NCBI GenBank assembly: GCA_038222915.1
Contig: JBBRHH010000022.1
Coordinates: 1-23,109, forward strand
Direction of reading: 5' to 3'
DNA: 23,109 nt
DNA from: JBBRHH01 sp038222915
GTDB taxonomy: Bacteria; Planctomycetota; Phycisphaerae; Tepidisphaerales; Tepidisphaeraceae
The notes under the pieces were generated by a model, which had not been told where the DNA came from, ran no database searches, and was given only the letters and a program-made list of their open reading frames with translations. Positions 1-8,329 of the stretch are shown here, piece by piece (position 1 is the first letter of the stretch; each line of letters opens with the position of its first letter). The position numbers and the translations under genes were made by a program.

Positions 1-1067
1 TCAGTATCACCGAATGATTGACGTTGGAATTCTGACTGAGGGAGATCCCATTGAGCTACTTGACGGGTTTCTGATAAGGAAGGATCGCAGCCATGAAGGG
101 GCCCACTTCGCCACTGCCGCGACCGCGCACAAGCCACACAACCCGCCACTGCCATCGCCCCAAGAACCACAAGCATCCACCCGCTCCCCGCATACATCAC
201 CAGAGCCTCCGGAACCAATCCCCAGTCCGCGCGCTGAATCCAGAACACCCCCTTGTTCGTCACCGTCCAGTGCCAGAGAAAAAGCACCTTGATCCACGGC
301 GTATAAAAAACCAGTATCGCCGCCTCAAGCGTCAACCACCGTCGAACATCCAGCCGCACCGTCGCGCATCCGCTCAATCGGATCAAAATGTACGCCAGCC
401 CCAACGCCGCCACCGCGAGTGCCCCATAAATATGCGCATACATCAACCCCGCGCAAGTCAGCACATAAGCAACCTGAAATCCCCCGCTCGGTTTTTCCGA
501 CTCCGTCCCGTACTCCAGCACGATACTGTTTTCCCGCATCGACGGAATACGGCGGGTTGGGTGAGGGCCTCCGCGCAATATCCGCACAAAACACCAAGTC
601 GCCACAATCGCCAGCAGCACCATCAGGCTATAAGCCCGCGCCTCCTGCGAATAATGAATATGACAGGGATTCAGTGCCAGAAATAGCGCCGCCATCAATC
701 CCGCCCGCCGCCCAAACAACTCCGTACCTAGCACATAAATCATCCCCACGCTCGCCACCCCGAAAATCACCGAAGGAAACCGCAGCGCCACCTCGCTATG
801 GCCAAAAACCCGCGACCATCCCCACAAAATAAAATGAATCAGCGGCGGCGTCTGCTCCCAGTCCTTCACCTGCGCAATGATCCCCCCGAACGGCCTCGAA
901 ATGATGAAGTCGCTCAGCGCCTCATCAAACCAAAAGCTGCGAAACCCAAGATGATGAATTCGAAGAATCCCCGCGACAATCAGAATGATCAGCAACCCAA
1001 CCCGACCACACCATCGCCCCGCTCCCTCCCTCGCCGCGCCCAAAGAAGAGACCTCCAGCGTCGTCAT
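1..1067 (-). CDS. GT39/PMT-type membrane glycosyltransferase, C-terminus cut off by window edge
   Basis: The frame is open from an ATG at 1067 to the left edge, giving at least 355 codons with no stop in the window. It encodes a polytopic membrane protein. Residues 23-36 form a first hydrophobic segment, followed by FWFDEA (residues 45-50), the Asp-Glu pair of the first periplasmic loop that is catalytic in the ArnT/PMT (GT39) superfamily. LRFPSV and YSQEARAYS (about residues 95-147) are further family hallmarks. Members transfer a sugar from a polyprenyl-phosphate carrier to lipid or protein outside the membrane; the acceptor here cannot be told. The start is supported by GAGG seven bases upstream. 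The gene lies 29 bp behind trxB on the same strand, so co-transcription is likely, although no functional link to TrxB is known. Confidence 0.85.
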   Translation of the reverse strand, partial: MTTLEVSSLGAAREGAGRWCGRVGLLIILIVAGILRIHHLGFRSFWFDEALSDFIISRPFGGIIAQVKDWEQTPPLIHFILWGWSRVFGHSEVALRFPSVIFGVASVGMIYVLGTELFGRRAGLMAALFLALNPCHIHYSQEARAYSLMVLLAIVATWCFVRILRGGPHPTRRIPSMRENSIVLEYGTESEKPSGGFQVAYVLTCAGLMYAHIYGALAVAALGLAYILIRLSGCATVRLDVRRWLTLEAAILVFYTPWIKVLFLWHWTVTNKGVFWIQRADWGLVPEALVMYAGSGWMLVVLGAMAVAGCVACARSRQWRSGPLHGCDPSLSETRQVAQWDLPQSEFQRQSFGDT

Positions 1068-1096
1068 GCAGTTTCCTCAAGCGGCCGCCCATTCGA

Positions 1097-2071
1097 TCAA
1101 TGAATCCCCTGGTCCCCAAGCCACCGCTCCGCATCCAGCGCCGCCTTGCACCCCATCCCGGCCGCCGTAATCGCCTGCCGGTAAACCGAATCCGCCACGT
1201 CCCCCGCCGCAAACACCCCTTCCACGCTCGTAGTCGTCCGGTACGGGTCCTTCAAAATCACATACCCGCGCGGATCGCACTCCAGTTGACCCTTCAAAAA
1301 TTTCGTGTTCGGCGTATGCCCGATCGCCGCAAACATCCCCGACGCCTCCACCAGCTTCTCTTCCATCGTATGGACATTCTTGATCAGCACCCCGGTCACG
1401 CCCTTCTCCTCATCCCCGATCACTTCCTGCACCGCCGAATTCCACAGCGGCTTCACCTTCGGATTCTTCAGCAACCGCTCGGCCATGATCCGGCTCGCCC
1501 GCAGCGAATCCCGCCGGTGCACCAGATAAACCTCGCTCGCAAATTTCGTCAGATATCCGCCCTCTTCCGCCGCGGAATCCCCGCCACCCACCACAACCAG
1601 CGGCTTGTTCCGAAACCGCGGGAGCGCCCCATCACAGACCGCGCAAGCCGAAACCCCGCGATTCTTAAACCGCCCCTCTGATTCCAGCCCCAGATAATTC
1701 GCGCTCGCCCCCGTCGCGATCACCACCGAATGCGCCTCAATCTTCTTCCCCTCCGAATCCGTCAGCCGGAATGGCCGCTGCGAAAGATCCACATCCACAA
1801 TGTCCGAAGTCACCACCCGCGTATCAAAATGCTCCGCCTGCTCCCGCATCGCCACCATCAGTTCCGGCCCCTTGATCCCGCGCGGAAACCCCGGGAAATT
1901 CTCCACCTCGGTCGTCAGGTTCAACTGACCCAGCGGCAGCATCCCGTTCAAGTGATTTTCATGCGAAATCGCGCCTTCGTACACAAGCGGTTTCAAATCC
2001 GCTCGAGCAGCATAAATCGCGCAAGTCCAGCTCGCTGGCCCCGATCCGATGATGACAAGTTTTTCAGCCAT
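1097..2071 (-). CDS. trxB: Thioredoxin-disulfide reductase
   Basis: This is a 324-residue flavoprotein of the usual length for low-molecular-weight thioredoxin reductase, which moves electrons from NADPH through FAD and a CxxC disulfide to thioredoxin in the cytoplasm. The N-terminal FAD site is GSGPAS at residues 9-14, with Ser-Trp where Gly-x is commoner. The redox centre is CAVC (Cys143/Cys146). The NADPH site follows as GGGDSAAEE (162-170) and HRRDSLRAS (185-193). The C-terminal FAD motif GVFAAGDVAD lies near residue 285. The start MAEKLVIIG fits the family. An open frame continues upstream to 2482, but that extension is anti-sense to the dehydrogenase gene and has no homology signal. There is no Shine-Dalgarno sequence before the ATG. 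The GT39 gene follows 29 bp downstream. Confidence 0.95.
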   Translation of the reverse strand: MAEKLVIIGSGPASWTCAIYAARADLKPLVYEGAISHENHLNGMLPLGQLNLTTEVENFPGFPRGIKGPELMVAMREQAEHFDTRVVTSDIVDVDLSQRPFRLTDSEGKKIEAHSVVIATGASANYLGLESEGRFKNRGVSACAVCDGALPRFRNKPLVVVGGGDSAAEEGGYLTKFASEVYLVHRRDSLRASRIMAERLLKNPKVKPLWNSAVQEVIGDEEKGVTGVLIKNVHTMEEKLVEASGMFAAIGHTPNTKFLKGQLECDPRGYVILKDPYRTTTSVEGVFAAGDVADSVYRQAITAAGMGCKAALDAERWLGDQGIH

Positions 2072-2081
2072 ATTCGGAAGA

Positions 2082-2087
2082 ATTGTA
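2082..2087 (-). promoter_or_regulatory. Possible -10 box (TACAAT) of trxB
   Basis: On the minus strand TACAAT ends 10 bases before the trxB ATG. Transcription would then begin only about 4-5 bases ahead of the start codon, which agrees with the absence of a ribosome binding site. No convincing -35 box is seen at 16-18 bp, so this call is tentative. Confidence 0.3.
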
Positions 2088-2200
2088 GGCGCTCTTCCGT
2101 AAATTGCACTGCCTGTCTCGCCGCCACGCCTATCATGGGCCAATTGCGGCTCGCCCGCAGGCGCAGCGTTCAACAAGTACCCAAACTCTCGGAGTCCATC

Positions 2201-3223
2201 ATGCCAATCATGCGCGCCGTTCAAGTCGCCCGAAAAGGGGGTCCACTCGAACTCGTTGAACGCCCCATCCCCGAGCCCGGCCACGGCGAAGTCCGCATCA
2301 AGGTCGAGGCTTGCGGCATCTGCCACAGCGATTCCCTCACCAAAGAAGGCCTCATGCCCGGCATCCAGTACCCGCGCATCCCCGGCCACGAAGTCGTCGG
2401 CGTCATCGACGCCGTCGGTCCCGCCATCCCCCCGCGCTGGACCACCGGCCTCCGCGTAGGGATCGGCTGGCACGCCTGGCATTGCGGCTACTGCGACAAC
2501 TGCCGCCGCGGCGACTTCTTCGCCTGCCAGACCGGCGTCAAAGTCACCGGCCTCAATTTCGACGGCGGCTACGCCGACTACATGATCGCCCCCACCACCG
2601 CCCTCGCCCTCCTGCCCACTGATCTCCCCGCAACCGACGCCGCCCCCCTCATGTGTGCAGGCCTAACCACCTTCAACGCCCTCCGCAACAGCGGCGCAAA
2701 ACCAGGCGACCTCGTAGCCGTACTCGGCATAGGCGGCCTGGGCCACCTGGGCGTCCAGTACTCTGCAAAGATGGGCTACCGCACCGTAGCCATAGCAAGA
2801 GGCCAGGACAAAGCCGCATTGGCAAAACAACTAGGCGCATCAATCTACATAGACAGCCAATCCCAGGACCCCGCCGCCGAGCTCACCAAACTAGGCGGCG
2901 CAAAAGTAGTCGTAGCAACGGCAACCAGCGGCGCAGCCATGGGCGCAACCCTTGCCGGCCTATCCCCCCGCGGCCGCCTGATGGTCCTCGGCGCAGCCGA
3001 CAACTTCGAAGCCTCCCCAGTCACCCTCCTCCTCGCCAACCGCTCCATAGAAGGCTGGTACTCCGGCACCAGCATCGACTCCCAGGACACCCTGAACTTC
3101 AGCGTCCAAACCAACATCAAATCCATGAACGAAATCTACCCTCTGGCAAAGGCCCCCGAAGCCTACGAAAGAATGATGAGCGGCAAAGCGAGATTCAGAG
3201 TAGTCCTCGACATGAACGCCTGA
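2201..3223 (+). CDS. Zinc-dependent alcohol dehydrogenase (MDR superfamily)
   Basis: This 340-residue medium-chain dehydrogenase oxidises or reduces an alcohol/aldehyde pair with NAD(P). Catalytic zinc ligands are Cys41 (GICHSD), His63 (GHE) and probably Cys152. The structural zinc lobe has four cysteines at 95, 98, 101 and 109 (CGYCDNCRRGDFFAC). The Rossmann motif GIGGLGHLG is at residues 176-184. The start at 2201 has GGAG six bases upstream; a second in-frame ATG is at 2210. The substrate is not deducible. Codon choice changes inside the gene: up to about residue 147 almost every codon ends in C or G, after which ATA, CTA, GTA and GCA become frequent. The switch falls close to the border between the catalytic and nucleotide-binding domains. 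The gene is divergent from trxB with 129 bp between the starts. Confidence 0.93.
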   Translation: MPIMRAVQVARKGGPLELVERPIPEPGHGEVRIKVEACGICHSDSLTKEGLMPGIQYPRIPGHEVVGVIDAVGPAIPPRWTTGLRVGIGWHAWHCGYCDNCRRGDFFACQTGVKVTGLNFDGGYADYMIAPTTALALLPTDLPATDAAPLMCAGLTTFNALRNSGAKPGDLVAVLGIGGLGHLGVQYSAKMGYRTVAIARGQDKAALAKQLGASIYIDSQSQDPAAELTKLGGAKVVVATATSGAAMGATLAGLSPRGRLMVLGAADNFEASPVTLLLANRSIEGWYSGTSIDSQDTLNFSVQTNIKSMNEIYPLAKAPEAYERMMSGKARFRVVLDMNA

Positions 3224-3299
3224 CGAGGCTCCACAAACAACCAAACGAATCACCGCCAACCCGCCAGCAGTGGCTTGCCCCTCGCGGAGCGACAAAGAA

Positions 3300-3485
3300 A
3301 ATCCGCGCGCCCAGATCATCGTCTTCCTCCTTCACCACGTGCACGTAAGACTGAACCAGTCGAACGAAGTTCACATCGCCGACGTCTACACCTTCCGCAA
3401 CGGCAAAGCCATCCACTTCCGCACCTTCGCCGACCAATGTGAGGCGTCGCTGCATCGAGTCGGACATTCTTGGCCTGTCTTTTGA
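3300..3485 (+). pseudogene. Remnant of a SnoaL-like (NTF2-fold) domain protein
   Basis: About 60 codons in one frame end in the stretch VHIADVYTFRNGKAIHFRTF followed by ADQCEA. This matches the conserved C-terminal strands of SnoaL-like proteins (a 'DVYTFRDGKI-V-R-x-R-x-F-x-D' type pattern). Codon use is the C-ending style of the neighbouring dehydrogenase, so it was once translated. The N-terminal two thirds of the roughly 130-residue domain, including a start codon and ribosome binding site, are missing between the dehydrogenase stop and this fragment. The assignment comes from remembered family consensus. A very short active protein cannot be excluded but is unlikely. Confidence 0.5.
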
Positions 3486-3536
3486 CCACCGTTGTTCGCA
3501 TCCATGCGGACCCGTATGATTTTGAACAGGGCTCAC

Positions 3537-4139
3537 ATGACAAAATCGAATTTCAAAGATCAGTTGAAGCGTCAGATCGGTTACCTCCAGGCATCGTCAG
3601 AGTTGTACGATAACGGTGCTGTTGACGAAGGCATTCGCATCGGTCTGACGTTGCGCGTCCTCTTTTACGACAAGCCGAGTTCGCCATCCCTTTTGAAGCA
3701 CCTGAATGCTACAGGCATCAAGCTTCTGTCTACGGTTGGAGGCGTACCGCGCGGTCAATGCGAATTGATCAATCTGAAGCTGGACTTGGCGACGGAGACT
3801 TTTGAAAGCCATCCATTGCTCGAAAAAGCGGCTCATAAACGATTCGTTTTCTTTGATGAGTGGTGGGAAGAGACGCTTCTGTTTTTCACGAACGGCAGAA
3901 AGATTCGACGGGTAACTTTGGTGAAATATGCCGTTCACAAGGACGGCGGCGCGCACGTGGACTCCGTACTGCCAGATGATTATGTGAACATGATCGAAGG
4001 CCTCGGATGGAGCTTCACTAGAGACATCCCGGGGCGCGGGAAGAAGAATGTACCGCTCAAGAACACACAGTTTGCGCCTTTCCGACAGATGGCGTACGAG
4101 ATCCTCAACAGCCCTGAACTGATAAGCTTGGCGACCTAG
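3537..4139 (+). CDS. Conserved protein of unknown function (KDGGAHVD-motif family)
   Basis: This is a 200-residue soluble protein with no signal peptide or membrane segment. The N-terminus (FKDQLKRQIGYL, then LYDNGAVDEGIRIGLTLRVL), a central FFDEWWEE, the motif KDGGAHVD near residue 140 and the C-terminal FRQMAYEILNSPEL match a hypothetical family that I remember as scattered across many unrelated bacteria. I know of no assigned function. Upstream in-frame starts exist from 3492, but ATG 3537 gives the family-like N-terminus; it has no clear ribosome binding site. Base composition and codon use are visibly less C-ending than in the neighbouring dehydrogenase, and the gene sits between two broken genes. 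Both facts suggest horizontal arrival. Confidence 0.75.
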   Translation: MTKSNFKDQLKRQIGYLQASSELYDNGAVDEGIRIGLTLRVLFYDKPSSPSLLKHLNATGIKLLSTVGGVPRGQCELINLKLDLATETFESHPLLEKAAHKRFVFFDEWWEETLLFFTNGRKIRRVTLVKYAVHKDGGAHVDSVLPDDYVNMIEGLGWSFTRDIPGRGKKNVPLKNTQFAPFRQMAYEILNSPELISLAT

Positions 4140-4140
4140 G

Positions 4141-4653
4141 CCGCGAGAATGTTCGCCCGATAAGTTTCCAGGTCAGCAACGTCGCGGCCCCATCCACCGT
4201 CCCTATGACGAAAGCGTCAGCGGCGACGCCCCCGCCGGTTCCGGCTTCGTCAATCTCGGCTCCCTCACCGCGGCCGACAACCGAATCATCGGCGGCAACC
4301 CGCAGTTCGACAGCGATGACTATTCCTTCTCGATCCCCACCGGCTACCAACTCAACTCGATCCTGATCGAAACCTATTCCGGCCTAGGCTCCGCCGCCAT
4401 GCAAGACCCTTTCTTGGGTTCAACCACCCTGAATTCCAGCTCAGTCGGACAAAACCTCCTCGACCTGGCCAGCGCCTCCCAGCCCATCGGCCCCGGCACC
4501 TACCTATTCCGCACCACCACCGGCACCGGAGGCCCAACCGCCTTTCGATACGACCTGCAAGTCACAGCCGTCCCCGAACCCGCGTCCCTCTCGCTCCTCA
4601 CCCTCACCGGACTAACAATGCTCCCACGCAAGTCAAAACGCCAGCGGATTTGA
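4141..4653 (+). pseudogene. PEP-CTERM surface protein, 5' end lost
   Basis: The frame is open from just after an in-frame stop at 4123 down to the stop at 4651, but it has no usable start until an internal ATG at 4399. The recognisable part starts near 4200 (YDESVSGDAPAGSGFVNLGS), continues with DDYSFSIPTGYQLNSILIET, and finishes with the sorting tail: VPEPASL, a short hydrophobic stretch and a basic end RKSKRQR. That tail is what an exosortase/PEP-CTERM system recognises to anchor or release exported proteins. The signal peptide and first domain are gone. The frame begins at the very end of the unknown gene at 3537-4139, which suggests an insertion or deletion removed the front. A truncated product from ATG 4399 could not be exported. 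Confidence 0.7.
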
Positions 4654-4718
4654 AAAAGGCGCGCCTCCGCCACCTCCAATTAAATCAACGACCTCACTCG
4701 AACCGCCGACCGCGAACG

Positions 4719-4740
4719 CCCACGGAACTTGTTCCGTGGG
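4719..4740. repeat. 22-nt near-perfect palindrome, REP-like
   Basis: Arms CCCACGGAAC and GTTCCGTGGG are exact reverse complements separated by TT. There is no T-run on either side, so it does not look like an intrinsic terminator. It resembles REP-type intergenic palindromes, but the class cannot be proven from one copy. Confidence 0.6.
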
Positions 4741-4924
4741 TATGGAATCTGACGACCATTAGCCTGCAGGAACGGCGCTAACTCCACAGCGACAAATCGC
4801 ACGTCAAGCGCGCCCGCACTCACTAAAATTCTCGAATCTGAAATATCTGAAATCCTCAAATCTGATATCGAAACGCGTCGCCCAGATCGCCATCCAAGGT
4901 AAGGGCAACCGTGTTTGGAATTTC

Positions 4925-4958
4925 CGTATCCTCTCCCGGTACTCCGGGAGAGGATACG
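4925..4958. repeat. Perfect 15-bp hairpin with 4-nt loop, REP-like
   Basis: The arm CGTATCCTCTCCCGG pairs without mismatch with CCGGGAGAGGATACG across the loop TACT. No T-tract follows on either strand. The core CTCTCCCGG/CCGGGAGAG resembles dispersed palindromes I remember from many bacterial intergenic regions. It lies about 185-205 bp from the first palindrome. Confidence 0.65.
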
Positions 4959-5207
4959 TGAGGGCTCTTCGTCCGCCTGTGATTAGCGGCAGTTGCTCCT
5001 CCTCCACTGTGCGGCCAGCGATTGCTCGCAGGTTGGTGGAGCAGGTCATTATTACGAATGGCACGTCTACGTGACACGATAGTGTCGTGACGCATCAGCG
5101 GACATTCGACGCCTTCGCCAAAGATGATGGTAATCCGCGATACGCTCGCCCCTAAACGGCGTCCGGGAAAAAACAGTTATGAGCTCGTAACCCCTCATCC
5201 GATTGCT

Positions 5208-7112
5208 TTACACCATTGCCGATGCGTTCTTTCGTCGCCTGACTCGATGACGACCGAAAAGCGATAGGCTGCCCATGCCGAGAATACCCAACGACGCTGG
5301 TTCAGGAACTGGTGACGTGCTGATCACGTTTGCCACGAACGCGTTTGAGATGTTAACTGACGACTGATCGGTTCCGGTTGGATCCAGTCTGAAGCCAAGG
5401 ATGTGGTCGCCAGGGCCCTGCATCGCTCCTCCAAGATCGAATACATAGCTTTCAAGTCCAACCCCCCCATCTGCTTCATCAACTTGCCCGACGTAATAGC
5501 CATCCAAATATATGCCCAGCACCCCATCTCCTACGTCGTTCGAATTGAACTGGGCATCGAAAATAATCTGATTGAATGAGGTTATGGGTGAGATATCGAA
5601 GTTGATCCATACCGGAGATCCTGTCTTGAGAGAAAACGAATCGTCCTGTCCAACTGTGACCGTGCCAGTCGTGCTGGTGACATGTTGGGAAGTGGACAAA
5701 GACAGGTGCGAAGTGTTGTCCGTTGACAATCCCTGAGTGATGCCTGGGACTGCTGAGGGTTCGGTTACTTCATGCAGATATTCGTGCAGTGAGAAAGAGG
5801 CCGACGTGCTCAGAGATATACCAGCAGAAGCAGAGATCCCAACAAAGACTTCCCGCTTAGCATCGTCAAAAGTGACATCAACATTCCCCACTGTAACAGT
5901 GCCTTCAAGATTCGGAACTGATATGCCGGTCTCATCGTGAATGATGTCTTTGAATCCCAAATAACTAAAATCATAGCCGATGGGGACGCTGGCAAATTGT
6001 TTGCTGCCCAGATCAATGCTCGGAGCCAGCGGTAAGTCAACGCGAAACTTATTGGGAATTATCGAGCCCAGATAAGGAACGTCTCTGATCCCACCTTCGA
6101 GTTCAACTTCAGCAAACGCAGATGCCCCCACTGATGCGTTTGCGGATACGGTTGCGACATTCTTCCCATCGTCGAGATAGACACCTCCTTGCACGCTTAA
6201 GCCGCCTTGGACTCCAAGGGTCGCTTTCGCCGATTGAGTCAAATCCATGGGGCTTATCTTGCTGAGGACAGCACCCTCAATCGAACCTAGAAAGCTATCG
6301 TCGTTAACAGTGAACGAATGTTCCAATGGAGCGATTGTGGGGTTGACTGTAGGAAAGAAGCTGTAATCAGGATGAAAGTCTATGACGGGCTCACCGGGCA
6401 CTGCTAAAGCCAAGACAGGTTCAAGAGAAAGCGGAGTCCAAGAGAAAGAAGGTTGTATCCCAGCAACGAAATGGTGCGTTGAATTTGTAGGTCCAAGCGC
6501 AGGGGCTGGCTGAGGAGGCGTTGATATGGCTGAATGAGCGGTCGCAATCACCCATGGGCCTTGCGGCTGTGAATAAAAATTATTTGATTGGTAAAGAGGG
6601 CCGCCGGCACCGGCGACTAGCTCCATCTCCCACGCGAGGAGGTTGCCTCCGGCCGGGTAATATGCGGAGTAATTAAAATCCACACCTCCGCCGCCCGAAG
6701 ACAAAAGTAATCTGTTGTGAGCGGTTTCGCCAAGGGCGGGCGCGAATGGCGATTGGATTGAAATGCTTGCGCCGTCGGCGATCACACTCCCAGTCACTGA
6801 ACTACCATCCGGCCCCCCTCCGGACATAAATTGTGTCGCGAGCGGACGGTTATACGTCGTCACATTCCAACCAAGTATATTATTTGTATGGAGTACGCCA
6901 ATCGAGCCATCCGTTATGATTGACCCGGAAAACCCAAAACCGTTTGAATCGATCGGAGGAGGTATGAGGTCGTAAACAATATCAGCTACCGCCGCGGACA
7001 CAGTGGTGAGCGCGGCATAAAGCACACCCCCCGCAACAGCCGATCCAACCACCCGCAATCTTCTTCTGCGCAGCGGCATCGCATTTCCTGGTCGTTGCTG
7101 CATGAAGCCCAT
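5208..7112 (-). CDS. Large PEP-CTERM exported protein
   Basis: This 634-residue protein has a long signal region. A basic stretch (RRRRLR, residues 15-20) precedes a hydrophobic core (VVGSAVAGGVLYAALTTVSA, 21-40) and likely cleavage near AVA-DIV. The mature part is rich in Gly, Ser, Thr and beta-prone segments, with no enzymatic motif that I recognise. The C-terminus has VPEPASLGILGMGSLSLF followed by RHRVRRRK, the tripartite PEP-CTERM sorting signal that is normally processed by an exosortase. No exosortase gene is in the window. The start at 7112 is chosen because GGAGG lies five bases upstream; in-frame ATGs at codons 4 and 12 are alternatives. The role is probably cell-surface or extracellular matrix, by analogy only. 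Codon use is more relaxed than in the neighbouring enzymes. Confidence 0.85.
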   Translation of the reverse strand: MGFMQQRPGNAMPLRRRRLRVVGSAVAGGVLYAALTTVSAAVADIVYDLIPPPIDSNGFGFSGSIITDGSIGVLHTNNILGWNVTTYNRPLATQFMSGGGPDGSSVTGSVIADGASISIQSPFAPALGETAHNRLLLSSGGGGVDFNYSAYYPAGGNLLAWEMELVAGAGGPLYQSNNFYSQPQGPWVIATAHSAISTPPQPAPALGPTNSTHHFVAGIQPSFSWTPLSLEPVLALAVPGEPVIDFHPDYSFFPTVNPTIAPLEHSFTVNDDSFLGSIEGAVLSKISPMDLTQSAKATLGVQGGLSVQGGVYLDDGKNVATVSANASVGASAFAEVELEGGIRDVPYLGSIIPNKFRVDLPLAPSIDLGSKQFASVPIGYDFSYLGFKDIIHDETGISVPNLEGTVTVGNVDVTFDDAKREVFVGISASAGISLSTSASFSLHEYLHEVTEPSAVPGITQGLSTDNTSHLSLSTSQHVTSTTGTVTVGQDDSFSLKTGSPVWINFDISPITSFNQIIFDAQFNSNDVGDGVLGIYLDGYYVGQVDEADGGVGLESYVFDLGGAMQGPGDHILGFRLDPTGTDQSSVNISNAFVANVISTSPVPEPASLGILGMGSLSLFGRHRVRRRKNASAMV

Positions 7113-7320
7113 TACTTCCTCCCAACTAAATGCGCAAAATCTACACGGTGACCTCTAATTTATCCGATGCTAGAGTGTCGACAACGACAGCATGATATAG
7201 AAAAACCGCGAGAATGCCACGTGAAGAAAACCTTCTGACGGGGACGTTGGACGGGCCAGGCGGTAAACAGTTTACTCCTCCTTGCAGCAGGCTTGGTTAG
7301 CAGACCGTCACGAACGCAAA

Positions 7321-7545
7321 GGGGGACATCCATCATTACCGCAAATCCTCCCCGCACCAGACCTGATTGCCCAGTCCGGCGTTCGATAGATGGCAAGCAG
7401 CACCAAGATACTGGTGCAGAGTCCCCCGGAATGCATAGGGGGACATTCATCATTACCCGCAATTCCCCTAACCAGCAGACCTGATTCGCCGGTCCTGCGT
7501 TCGACAGGTGGCAATCAGCACTGAGATACTGGCGCTGAGTCCCTC
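7321..7545. repeat. Imperfect tandem duplication, period about 117 bp
   Basis: One unit begins GGGGGACATCCATCATTACC at 7321 and the next GGGGGACATTCATCATTACC at 7438. Both continue with matching blocks (CAGACCTGATT, then GCGTTCGA, GGCAA, CAGCAC, AGATACTGG and GAGTCCC) in the same order with scattered substitutions. A partial earlier unit is suggested by GAACGCAAAGGGGGA before 7321, compared with GAATGCATAGGGGGA before the second unit. I do not recognise the element. Confidence 0.7.
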
Positions 7546-8098
7546 GCTCATACCCACCGCCGCGCCATCCGAAACCTCGTGAAAACCCAAGGCCCGCAGT
7601 ACCCCTTCACTCCCCACAATCCGCAAGCAGTAACTTGCCCTTCACGTCGAGCAAACAAGCTTCGCAGTCTCATCGATATCCAGAAACAAAACGAAAACAA
7701 ACCTACTCTTGGCGCTCTCGGCGTCTTGGCGGCAAAGCATTCCTCCATCAACGCAAACCGCACAGTTGAAGGCAATTCTCTCATGGCGCACTGAATAGAG
7801 AACCACCCCAAACCCGACCAGAACACTCCGCCAAACCCAAACATTTCCCTTGCAGTGCAAGTACGCATTATGTTAGCATTCGTCATGCGATGAAGATCAA
7901 AGCCGTAAGGAGGATCACCCTGCCCCAACCCCCCGCCCATCCCGCGATTCCGCGACACCCGCCACACCGTACACCACAGATGTTCCACGCCCGTCATTCC
8001 GGCATCAACTCTCGAGTCTCCAGTCTCCAGAACCCTCTCCATTTCAGTGCGTTCACCCATCCTTTTCCGTCCGCTTCTGATCAAAAAGCGCTCAAAAA

Positions 8099-8155
8099 GT
8101 GTCGATTTGCGCCCATTTGCGCTCGGTTTTCGTCGGTTTTAAAATCCGATTTTTG
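8099..8155 (+). repeat. Loose array of about 11-bp TCGGTTT-type units (array A)
   Basis: Four to five degenerate units carry the core TCG(G/A)TTT at a spacing of about 10-13 bp. Spacing is less strict than in the array at 8391-8500. It runs straight into the 38-bp block at 8150-8187, just as the array at 11083-11202 runs into its copy. Confidence 0.5.
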
Positions 8156-8187
8156 CCTAAACCCTTGTCAATCCACATCCCGCGCCG
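8150..8187 (+). repeat. 38-bp dispersed block, copy 1
   Basis: This block matches 11201-11238 at 34 of 38 positions without gaps, sharing the cores GCCTAAACCC, TGTCAATCC and CCCGCGCCG. Both copies follow an array of about 11-bp units and both precede A/C-rich sequence. Confidence 0.8.
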
Positions 8188-8329
8188 GCCAAAACAAACC
8201 TGCGCGCGCACAAACCACCAAACCCGACCGCGCCCCCATTCAAAGTTGCGCGCTGAAAACCGCATCCTCAACGTTCCAATTCTCCCCCAACTCCGCCTCC
8301 CGTACTCAGAATTCCCCATTTTCCGCCCC

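Larger units (their letters stand above)
4654..5207. other. Gene-free stretch with two perfect palindromes
   Basis: I see no convincing gene in these 554 bases. Two minus-strand frames of about 80 codons around 4804-5095 overlap each other, lack a ribosome binding site and show no family signal. The stretch holds the palindromes at 4719-4740 and 4925-4958 and an A/T-richer run near 4825-4865 in which 'ctgaaat' recurs. Confidence 0.6.

Noticed and set aside
93..832. Proline- and arginine-rich plus-strand open frames at the left edge
   Set aside because: They are anti-sense to the GT39 gene, whose minus-strand frame has membrane segments and family motifs over the same bases.
1730..2200. Longer N-terminus for the alcohol dehydrogenase
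   Set aside because: The extra part is anti-sense to trxB; a ribosome binding site lies just before ATG 2201.
2072..2482. Longer N-terminus for trxB
   Set aside because: The extension is anti-sense to the alcohol dehydrogenase and has no family signal; MAEKLVIIG is the normal start of the enzyme.
4804..5095. Two overlapping minus-strand frames of about 80 codons
   Set aside because: No ribosome binding site, no family signal, and they read through the perfect hairpin at 4925-4958.
7907..7919. AAGGAGGATCACC, resembling a ribosome binding site and the 16S rRNA end region
   Set aside because: No start codon follows at a usable distance and no rRNA sequence surrounds it.
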